A stretch of 20,778 nucleotides of DNA, taken from a bacterium (GTDB taxonomy: Bacteria; Bacillota_I; Bacilli_A; RF39; UBA660). Position numbers and translations under genes: made by a program. The stretch is taken from assembly GCA_029012525.1 (NCBI GenBank), contig JAQXMG010000006.1, positions 1 through 20,778 of the forward strand. Direction: 5' to 3'. The notes under the pieces were generated by a model that made no database searches, had not been told where the DNA came from, and saw only the letters and a program-made list of their open reading frames with translations. Numbering within the stretch: position 1 is the first letter of the stretch; each line of letters begins with the position of its first letter. Positions 13,781 through 20,778 of this stretch are shown one piece after another.

Positions 13781-16166
13781 TCATAAAAGAGTAGAAGAAA
13801 AATGGCAAAAGTATTTTGAAGAAGAAAAGGTATTTAAAGCAGAAGAAAATACTTCTAAAGAAAAATATTATTATTTAGTAGAATTTCCATATCCAAGTGG
13901 TGCTGGACTTCACGTTGGACATGTTAGAAGCTATACTGCACTTGATGCTATGGCAAGAAAAAAAAGAATGCAAGGATACAATGTTTTATATCCAATTGGT
14001 TGGGATGCATTTGGACTTCCTGCAGAACAATATGCTATAAAAAACCATATTCATCCTAAAGATGCAGTAAAAGAAAATATACAAACTTTTAAAAGTCAAA
14101 TTAAAAGACTTGGAATATCATTTGATTGGGATAGAGAAATAAACACAACAGATCCTAATTACTATAAATGGACACAATGGATGTTTTTAAAGTTCTATGA
14201 AAAAGGTATGGCTTATAAAGCAGAAAAAGAAATAAATTGGTGTCCAAATTGTAAAATTGGTTTATCAAATGAAGAATCAGAAGGAAATGTCTGTGAAAGA
14301 TGTGGTGGCAAAGTTGTTAAAAAACTAAAAAGTCAATGGATGCTTAGAATGAGTGATTATTCAGAAAAATTACTTGAAGGACTTGATGATACTTCATTTG
14401 TTTCAAGAGTAAAAACAGCTCAAGTTAATTGGATAGGAAAATCAATTGGTGCTGAAGTTAATTTTAAACTAGATAAAAAAGAAGATTATCTAAAAGTATT
14501 TACAACTAGATGCGATACTTTATTTGGAGTTACTTTTATGGTAGTATCACCAGAACATGAAATTTTAAAGAAATATGAAAATGAAATTGAAAACATTGAT
14601 GAAGTTAAAAAGTATGTAGAACAAGCAAAAGCTAAAACAGATATTGAAAGAACTGATAATACAAAAGAAAAAACCGGTGTTAAAATTGAAGGACTTAGTG
14701 CGATAAATCCTGTTAATAATAAAAAAATTGAAATTTGGGTTGGGGATTATGTTCTAAATAATTATGGAACTGGTGCCATTATGGCTGTTCCTGCTCATGA
14801 TGATAGAGATTATGCTTTTGCTAAAAAGTTTGGTATTTCTATCGTTCCTGTAATTGAAGGAGGTAATACTCTACCTTATGTAGAAGATGGTTTACATATT
14901 AATTCTTTTTTCTTAAATGGTTTAAATAAAGAAGAAGCAATAGAAAAAATGTTAAATTATCTTGAAGAAAATAAAATTGGTTCTAAAAAGATTAATTATC
15001 GTCTTCAAGATTGGGTATTTTCAAGACAGAGATTTTGGGGTGAACCAATTCCAATTGTTATTTGTCCAAAATGTGGTTTTGTTCCAGTAAAAGAAGATGA
15101 TTTACCAGTTTTACTTCCAGATGTTGCTTCATATGAACCAACTGATACTGGAGAAAGTCCATTATCTAAAATAGATGAGTTTGTTAATACTACTTGTCCA
15201 AAATGTGGTGGTATGGCAAAGCGTGAAACTGATACAATGCCAAATTGGGCTGGATCTTCTTGGTATTATTTAAGATATATGGATCCTAAAAATGATAAAA
15301 CTTTTGCAGATTTTGATAAAATGAAATATTGGAATATGGTAGATTACTATAATGGTGGTATGGAACATGCTACAAGACATTTATTATATGCAAGATTTTG
15401 GCATAGATTTATGTATGATAATGGATTAATCCCTTATAAAGAACCATTCAATAAAAGAGTTGCTCATGGTATGATTTTAGGAGCTAATGGTGAAAAAATG
15501 AGTAAATCTAAAGGAAATGTTGTAAATCCAGATGAAATGGTTATGATGTATGGTGCTGATTCTCTTAGATGTTATGAATTATTTATTGGTGATTATGAAA
15601 AAGATGCATCTTGGAGTGAGAATGGCTTAAGAGGTTGTCGTAAATTCTTAGATAGAGTTTATCGTATCAGTTCTAAAGTTAATAGTGATGAAAATTATAG
15701 TGCTAATCTAGAGATCTTAATCAATCAAACAATTAAAAAAGTATCAGAAGATTTAGATAGTATGAAATATAATACAGCAGTATCAAGTCTTATGATTTTA
15801 CTTAATAAGTTTGAAGAACAAGAATCAATCACTAAAAAAGATTACAGAACTTTCCTTTTACTATTAAATCCAATTTGTCCTCATATTACTGAAGAATTAA
15901 ATGAAAAATGTCATTTGGGTGAAGTACTTTGTAAATCATCTTGGATAGAATATGACTCTGATAAACTAGAAGATGATAATGTTACAATAGCAGTTCAGGT
16001 AAATGGAAAACTTCGTGGAACTATAAATGTTTCAAGAGCTTTCGATGAAGAAAAAATAAAAGATCTTGCTAAAGAAGTAGATAATGTTAAAAAATATATT
16101 GAAGGACATGAAATAGTAAAAATAATCGTAATAAAAGATAAAATTGTAAATATCGTTGTTAAATAA
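13773..16166 (+). CDS. leuS: Leucyl-tRNA synthetase (class Ia)
   Basis: LeuRS charges tRNA-Leu with leucine in the cytoplasm. Motifs: the HIGH-type signature HVGH (residues 47-50) in FPYPSGAGLHVGHVRSYTALD-like context, and KMSKS (575-579) followed by KGN. Cys-rich pairs (WCPNCKIG with CERCGG, and CPKCGF with CPKCGG) fit the zinc-containing modules of bacterial LeuRS. The CP1 editing domain is present with TTRCDTLFG and VPAHDDRDY. Cys replaces the Pro of the more common TTRPDT, probably a tolerated variant. The C-terminal domain ends with VQVNGKLRG, which contacts tRNA. At 797 aa it is normal. The ATG at 13773 follows AAAGGGATG; an in-frame TTG at 13737 is less likely. Confidence 0.98.
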   Translation: MYNHKRVEEKWQKYFEEEKVFKAEENTSKEKYYYLVEFPYPSGAGLHVGHVRSYTALDAMARKKRMQGYNVLYPIGWDAFGLPAEQYAIKNHIHPKDAVKENIQTFKSQIKRLGISFDWDREINTTDPNYYKWTQWMFLKFYEKGMAYKAEKEINWCPNCKIGLSNEESEGNVCERCGGKVVKKLKSQWMLRMSDYSEKLLEGLDDTSFVSRVKTAQVNWIGKSIGAEVNFKLDKKEDYLKVFTTRCDTLFGVTFMVVSPEHEILKKYENEIENIDEVKKYVEQAKAKTDIERTDNTKEKTGVKIEGLSAINPVNNKKIEIWVGDYVLNNYGTGAIMAVPAHDDRDYAFAKKFGISIVPVIEGGNTLPYVEDGLHINSFFLNGLNKEEAIEKMLNYLEENKIGSKKINYRLQDWVFSRQRFWGEPIPIVICPKCGFVPVKEDDLPVLLPDVASYEPTDTGESPLSKIDEFVNTTCPKCGGMAKRETDTMPNWAGSSWYYLRYMDPKNDKTFADFDKMKYWNMVDYYNGGMEHATRHLLYARFWHRFMYDNGLIPYKEPFNKRVAHGMILGANGEKMSKSKGNVVNPDEMVMMYGADSLRCYELFIGDYEKDASWSENGLRGCRKFLDRVYRISSKVNSDENYSANLEILINQTIKKVSEDLDSMKYNTAVSSLMILLNKFEEQESITKKDYRTFLLLLNPICPHITEELNEKCHLGEVLCKSSWIEYDSDKLEDDNVTIAVQVNGKLRGTINVSRAFDEEKIKDLAKEVDNVKKYIEGHEIVKIIVIKDKIVNIVVK

Positions 16167-16173
16167 AATAGAT

Positions 16174-16209
16174 AAACTATTAGTATTAAATTATTACTAG
16201 TAGTTTTTT
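16174..16209 (+). terminator. Intrinsic terminator of leuS
   Basis: AAACTATTAGTA (16174-16185) pairs with TACTAGTAGTTT (16195-16206) over 12 bp with one wobble and a 9-nt loop, followed by a T-tract to 16209. It starts 8 nt after the leuS stop. Confidence 0.85.
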
Positions 16210-16223
16210 GTTTTAAATTATTA

Positions 16224-16229
16224 TATAAT
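16224..16229 (+). promoter_or_regulatory. Probable -10 box of the PFOR gene
   Basis: A perfect TATAAT lies 18 nt before the start codon of the PFOR gene. The -35 region (TAGTTT at 16201-16206 with a 17-nt spacer) overlaps the leuS terminator and matches poorly, so only the -10 is offered. Confidence 0.5.
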
Positions 16230-16247
16230 TAAAATGGTGATATTTTT

Positions 16248-19200
16248 ATGAAAAAAGAAATAATGGATGGTAATACTGCTTGTAGTAGGGTAGCTTATAA
16301 TTTTATTGAAGCGGCTTGTATTTATCCAATAACACCAGCTTCAACTATGGCAGAACTTGCTGATAGTTATAGTGCAAGTGGTATTTGTAATATGTTTTCT
16401 GATAAGGTAAAGGTTATTGAAATGCAAAGTGAAGCAGGTGCAATAGCGAGTGTTCATGGCATGCTTCAAAATGGTATTCTTGCAACGACTTATACAGCAA
16501 GTCAAGGTCTTCTTCTAATGATACCAAATATGTATAAAATAGCAGGAGAACTTCTTCCTTGTGTTATTAATGTAGCAGCAAGAACTATTGCAACACATGC
16601 TTTATCAATCATGGGAGATCATTCAGATATCTATGCCGTAAGAAGTACAGGATTTGCTATATTTGCATCAAGTTCACCTCAACAAGTAATGGATTTAACT
16701 TGTATCCCATATCTAAGTACTTTAACTGGTCATGTTCCTTTTGTTAACTTTTTTGATGGATTTAGAACTAGTCATGAATATAACAAAATAGATGTTGTTG
16801 ATAATAAAATATATAAAAAATTGCTTGATAAAAAAGCTTTAAATGAATTTAGAAATAAAGGATTAAATGTTGATAATCCAAAAACATTTGGCACAAATCA
16901 AGGAGATAATATATATTTCCAAGCAGTAGAATCTCGTAATAAATACTATGATGAATTACCTGATGTAGTTAATTCTTATATGGAAAAATTGAATAAAGAA
17001 ATTGGAACAAATTATAAACCATTTAATTATTATGGTGATAAAAATGCAACTAAGGTAATTATTGCTATGGGTAGTGTTTGTGAAACAATTAAAGAAGTAA
17101 TTGATACTAAAAAGAAAGTAGGCTTAATTGAAGTACATCTTTATAGGCCATTTTCTAGTAAATACTTTTTAGATGTTTTACCAAAAAGTGTTAAGCAAGT
17201 AGCAGTTTTAGATCGAACTAAAGAACAAGGTAGTTTCGGACCACTTTATTTAGATGTTTCAAATGTCATTAATAAAAATAGAAAAAATATAAGTGTATAT
17301 GGAGGAATATATGGTTTATCATCTAAAAATACAACTCCAAACGATATTGAAGCTGTTTATAATTTTTTAGATAAAAAGCCATTTGATAACTTTACCTTAG
17401 GTATAATAGACGATGTTACAAATAAATCTTTAGAAAGAACTAAAACAAAATTTAATAATGGTCATGATGAAATACTAATTTATGGTTATGGTTCTGATGG
17501 TATGGTTACAACATCAAAGGATATTTTAACAATTATTGGTGACAACACTGAAAAATATGTTCAAGGATATTTCTATTATGATAGTAAAAAATCAGGTGGT
17601 GTTACTAAATGTCATTTAAGATTTAGTGATAATAAAATAAGAAGTACATATTATGTAGAAAATCCAAGGGTTGTTGTTGTAACTAAAGATACTTATCTAA
17701 AAAAATATGAGTGTTTAAAAGGTATCAAAGATGGTGGTATTTTTATTCTAAATACAGAAAAACAACAAGAAGAATTAAAGGATATAATACCTAAAGAAAT
17801 GGTTGAAGAATTAAAAAAGAAAAATATTAAATTTTATATAATAGATGCCAGTGAAATAGCAAGAAGAAATAACATACCAAATAAAATAAGTATGATAATG
17901 GAAGCAGTTATTATAAAATTATCAAATATTTATGATTTAGAAAAATGTAAAACAGATATAATTGAAAGAATCAAGAAAAACTTTACTAGAAAAGGAATTG
18001 ATGTTGTAAATGATAATATCAATGCTTTAAATGAAGCATTAGATTCTTTAACTTTAGTGGATTTATCAAAACTTGTTTCTAATCTAAAAAAAGATGAAGA
18101 AAAGAAAACTGTATTTTCTATGATGGATCATTTAAATGGTGATAATATACCAGTAAGTAAGTTATTAAAATATAGTGATGGTAATTTTGATTCTGGAACT
18201 TCGTCTCTTGAAAAAAGGGGAATAAGTAATATTGTTCCAAGTTATGATAAAAATAAATGTATTATGTGTAATATGTGTAGTTTTGTCTGTCCTCATGCTG
18301 TTATTAGACCTTATCTTTTATCTTTAGAAGAAGCAAATGCTGCACCAGATTATATAAAAGAAACTTTAAAAGACACTACCATAAATAATGAAAATTATAA
18401 ATTTACAGTTTGTATGTCTCCACTTGATTGTACAGGATGTAGTTTATGTACTTCAGTTTGTCCTACTAAAGCAATAACTATGGAAAAAATAAAAACAGAA
18501 GAACAAAAAAGATTTGATTATTTAGAAAAATACGTGACTGAAAAACATGTTTTGAATAAAGAGACAATAAAAGGTAGTCAATTTATAAAACCAAAATTTT
18601 CTTTCAGTGGTGCATGTGCTGGATGTGGAGAGACAACTTATCTTAAATTATTATCACAATTATTTGGAGATAATCTTATAATTGCAAATGCAACAGGTTG
18701 TTCCTCTATTTATGGAGCAAGTCTTCCAAGCACACCTTATACAGTACCTTGGGCTAATTCTTTATTTGAAGATAATGCTGAATTTGGTTATGGCATAAGA
18801 CTTTCCGAAGATTTTATGAAAGATAAAATAAAAAGAATATTTATGGAAAATAAAGATAAAGTAAATAGTCATAATAAAAAATTAATTGATAAGTATTTAA
18901 ATTCTTATTCAAAAGAAGTTAGTTTTGAAGTATATGAAAATCTTGATTATAAGGATTTTAAAGAGATTGAACCTCTTAAAAAATTTATTAAGGAAAAAAG
19001 TATTTGGGCTGTCGGAGGAGATGGTTGGGCTTATGATATTGGATATGGTGGAATTGATCATATTTTAGCAAATCATGCGAATATAAACATTTTGGTACTT
19101 GACACTGAAGTTTATTCAAATACAGGTGGACAAGCATCAAAATCAACTAGAAGTGGTGCCATTGCAAAATTTGCTTGTGATGGTAAAAAAGAAGAAAAAA

Positions 19201-19613
19201 AGGATTTAGCAAAAATTGCTTTATGTTATCCTCATGTTTATGTTGCTACTATATCTTTAGGAGCTAATTATATGCAAGCAGTAAAAGCTTTAACAGAAGC
19301 AAACAACTATGAAGGACCATCAATTATTATTGCTTATGCACCATGTATTGCTCATGGTATTAAATCTGGTATGAAAGATTCCCTAAAAGAAGAAAAATTA
19401 GCAACCGATTCAGGTTATTTTCCACTATTTAGAAGAGATCCAAGAAATGGTAAATTAACTCTTGATAGTAAGGCAGATTTTGCTAAATATGAAGAAATAT
19501 TTGAAAGAGAAAATAGATACGTAATGAGTAAAGATAAAACCCTATTAGAACAAAATAAAAAAACTTCTGAAAATCGTTTCAATGATTTAAAAGATTTAAT
19601 AGAAAAAGGATAG
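16248..19613 (+). CDS. nifJ: Pyruvate:ferredoxin (flavodoxin) oxidoreductase
   Basis: This single-chain enzyme oxidises pyruvate to acetyl-CoA and CO2 and reduces ferredoxin, the hallmark of anaerobic sugar metabolism. Domain I opens with the pyruvate-binding YPITPASTMAELAD. The segment GDHSDIYAVRSTGFA follows. The ferredoxin-like domain holds two 4Fe-4S sites: CIMCNMCSFVCPHAV (Cys671, 674, 677, 681) and CTGCSLCTSVCPTKA (Cys728, 731, 734, 738). The third cluster begins with CAGCGET (Cys790, 793). The thiamine diphosphate domain includes GGDGWAYDIGYGGIDH and DTEVYSNTGGQASKSTRSG. At 1121 aa it is slightly shorter than the usual 1170-1200, but all key blocks are present. A GGTGAT site precedes the start. 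It is a single-gene unit with a terminator at its stop codon. Confidence 0.97.
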   Translation: MKKEIMDGNTACSRVAYNFIEAACIYPITPASTMAELADSYSASGICNMFSDKVKVIEMQSEAGAIASVHGMLQNGILATTYTASQGLLLMIPNMYKIAGELLPCVINVAARTIATHALSIMGDHSDIYAVRSTGFAIFASSSPQQVMDLTCIPYLSTLTGHVPFVNFFDGFRTSHEYNKIDVVDNKIYKKLLDKKALNEFRNKGLNVDNPKTFGTNQGDNIYFQAVESRNKYYDELPDVVNSYMEKLNKEIGTNYKPFNYYGDKNATKVIIAMGSVCETIKEVIDTKKKVGLIEVHLYRPFSSKYFLDVLPKSVKQVAVLDRTKEQGSFGPLYLDVSNVINKNRKNISVYGGIYGLSSKNTTPNDIEAVYNFLDKKPFDNFTLGIIDDVTNKSLERTKTKFNNGHDEILIYGYGSDGMVTTSKDILTIIGDNTEKYVQGYFYYDSKKSGGVTKCHLRFSDNKIRSTYYVENPRVVVVTKDTYLKKYECLKGIKDGGIFILNTEKQQEELKDIIPKEMVEELKKKNIKFYIIDASEIARRNNIPNKISMIMEAVIIKLSNIYDLEKCKTDIIERIKKNFTRKGIDVVNDNINALNEALDSLTLVDLSKLVSNLKKDEEKKTVFSMMDHLNGDNIPVSKLLKYSDGNFDSGTSSLEKRGISNIVPSYDKNKCIMCNMCSFVCPHAVIRPYLLSLEEANAAPDYIKETLKDTTINNENYKFTVCMSPLDCTGCSLCTSVCPTKAITMEKIKTEEQKRFDYLEKYVTEKHVLNKETIKGSQFIKPKFSFSGACAGCGETTYLKLLSQLFGDNLIIANATGCSSIYGASLPSTPYTVPWANSLFEDNAEFGYGIRLSEDFMKDKIKRIFMENKDKVNSHNKKLIDKYLNSYSKEVSFEVYENLDYKDFKEIEPLKKFIKEKSIWAVGGDGWAYDIGYGGIDHILANHANINILVLDTEVYSNTGGQASKSTRSGAIAKFACDGKKEEKKDLAKIALCYPHVYVATISLGANYMQAVKALTEANNYEGPSIIIAYAPCIAHGIKSGMKDSLKEEKLATDSGYFPLFRRDPRNGKLTLDSKADFAKYEEIFERENRYVMSKDKTLLEQNKKTSENRFNDLKDLIEKG

Positions 19614-19628
19614 AATTTATCCTTTTTT
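19603..19628 (+). terminator. Intrinsic terminator overlapping the PFOR stop codon
   Basis: AAAAAGGATA (19603-19612) pairs perfectly with TATCCTTTTT (19618-19627) around a 5-nt loop, and T6 completes it. The left arm includes the last codons and most of the TAG stop, so the stem is partly coding. Confidence 0.88.
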
Positions 19629-19629
19629 A

Positions 19630-19657
19630 TTGCAATTTTTTATAAAACATATATAAT
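19630..19657 (+). promoter_or_regulatory. Promoter of the HELAH metallopeptidase-like gene
   Basis: TTGCAA (19630-19635), 16 nt, perfect TATAAT (19652-19657), then AAAGGAGAAG and the ATG at 19686. It follows the PFOR terminator directly, so the gene is an independent unit. Confidence 0.7.
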
Positions 19658-19685
19658 AAATAATTACAACAAAGGAGAAGTTTTT

Positions 19686-20778
19686 ATGAAGTTAGATTGG
19701 GATAAAAATTTAATGATAGAGAAAAGAGAAAAATTACTACAAAAAGATAATTTAAGTTCTGATGATTTAGAAATTTTAAAATTTTATAATTTTTATATTG
19801 ATAATAAAGTACAGGTTAAAAAAACAAATAAAGAAGATAAGCAAAACAAAGAACTTAGTGATTTAAAGAAGCTGGAAAATGAAAGACAAACTTTTTTAAA
19901 TTATATAAATGATCCAGAAATTGGAGGAGATAATATTAAATATTTTATTGAAAGCTTAAAATATTTAGCTCTTCAAAGTGATTATAAACATATAAGTAAT
20001 AATAAAGTAACTAATCAAGATTTATTTGATACATCATATTTAGTTTTTGGGAGCCTATCACCTTATTTTGAAAGATTTTTAGATTATATATATCAAAATA
20101 AATTAGTTAAAGTTTCAAAAAACAAAGTAAATTATTGTTCTAATACAATTCTTGATTTATATAATAAACTAGGTTATTCATCAATTACTAATTATGATTT
20201 TTCTAAAAAAATAAATTCTAAAGAAGGAACATTTAATCATGAACTTGCTCATAGTATGATTAATACAACTAATGGTGATTTTATCTATAAAGAAAATCCA
20301 GATTTAACTGAATTCCATTCTATGTTTATGAGTTTCTATACAGATAAATTTATGTATGATAAAACAAATAATAAAAAATATTTATATTCACTTTATAATA
20401 CATTATCAATATTAAAAGAATATATAAAAAAAATTGCTTTAATGAATGATATATCAAAAATAGATGGTCCATTAACTAATAGAAAATTAAAAAAAGAAAT
20501 AGAAAATAATATTTTTTTATCTTCATATAATATTGATGATATTATAGATACTTTATTAAATGGAAGAAGTATTTATTATATGATTATTTATTTATTTTCG
20601 TCTTGTTATGTTTTTAATTTATTTGATAAAGATTTAAATGATATGAAAAAGATGTTTGTTGATTCTGTTTTTAATAATTTTAGTACTTATGAAGAGTTTT
20701 TAAAAACAATCGATTTTGATTATACTGATCCATATATTTATACAAATTTATTTATTGAAAAAGATACCGAAATAAAAA
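19686..20778 (+). CDS. Putative HExxH zinc metallopeptidase, truncated by the window edge
   Basis: The frame is open from an ATG at 19686, with AAAGGAG 9 nt before it, to the window end: 364 codons with no stop. Residues 185-189 read HELAH (His185, Glu186, His189), the zinc and catalytic motif of many metallopeptidases. Glu209 in LTEFHSMFMSFY lies 20 residues later and is a fitting third ligand, as in gluzincins. The motif plus a downstream EFHSMFMSF-like helix resembles the M3/oligoendopeptidase F layout, but the rest is not recognisable as that family. There is no signal peptide, so it is probably cytoplasmic. The N-terminal 65 residues are highly charged and likely helical. The enzymatic role is inferred from one motif. 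Confidence 0.65.
   Translation, partial: MKLDWDKNLMIEKREKLLQKDNLSSDDLEILKFYNFYIDNKVQVKKTNKEDKQNKELSDLKKLENERQTFLNYINDPEIGGDNIKYFIESLKYLALQSDYKHISNNKVTNQDLFDTSYLVFGSLSPYFERFLDYIYQNKLVKVSKNKVNYCSNTILDLYNKLGYSSITNYDFSKKINSKEGTFNHELAHSMINTTNGDFIYKENPDLTEFHSMFMSFYTDKFMYDKTNNKKYLYSLYNTLSILKEYIKKIALMNDISKIDGPLTNRKLKKEIENNIFLSSYNIDDIIDTLLNGRSIYYMIIYLFSSCYVFNLFDKDLNDMKKMFVDSVFNNFSTYEEFLKTIDFDYTDPYIYTNLFIEKDTEIK

Overview
The window is strongly AT-rich bacterial DNA from a spore-forming, probably anaerobic low-GC Gram-positive (Firmicutes). Three things support this. There is a complete ger spore germinant receptor operon and a SpoVIF-type sporulation protein. There is a pyruvate:ferredoxin oxidoreductase. 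Shine-Dalgarno sites are strong (GGAGG, GGTGAT) and sigma-A-like promoters have 17-bp spacers. The standard code fits: TGG encodes Trp, and TGA is a real stop (for example in gerAA and der). The lineage below phylum cannot be fixed from this window; a small-genome gut Bacilli or Clostridia lineage is a guess.

Layout. Positions 32-3689 (minus strand) hold the gerAA-gerAC-gerAB operon, which ends in a terminator built into the last codons of gerAB. Positions 3690-4178 are a gap holding a frameshifted remnant of a YhcG/DUF1016-family gene and the tig promoter. Next come tig (trigger factor) and der (ribosome-assembly GTPase), separated by a hairpin. spoVIF follows, with its promoter inside the loop of a hairpin that also covers its ribosome-binding site. 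A small unknown minus-strand gene converges on spoVIF and diverges from ruvAB (Holliday junction migration). A membrane-anchored NlpC/P60-type protein with its own promoter follows. Then comes a tightly overlapped queA - unknown ORF - tgt operon (queuosine modification of tRNA), closed by a terminator. A small membrane protein overlaps leuS, which ends at a strong terminator. nifJ/PFOR follows with its own terminator. The window ends inside a gene for a putative HExxH zinc metallopeptidase that is cut by the edge.

Most of the window is housekeeping. The parts that standard annotation would miss are the promoter-in-hairpin arrangement before spoVIF, the DUF1016 relic, the coupled unknown ORFs in the queA-tgt and leuS operons, and the truncated HELAH protein at the right edge. 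I found no mobile element, CRISPR array, tRNA or rRNA. I saw no clear case for a wholly new multi-gene system.
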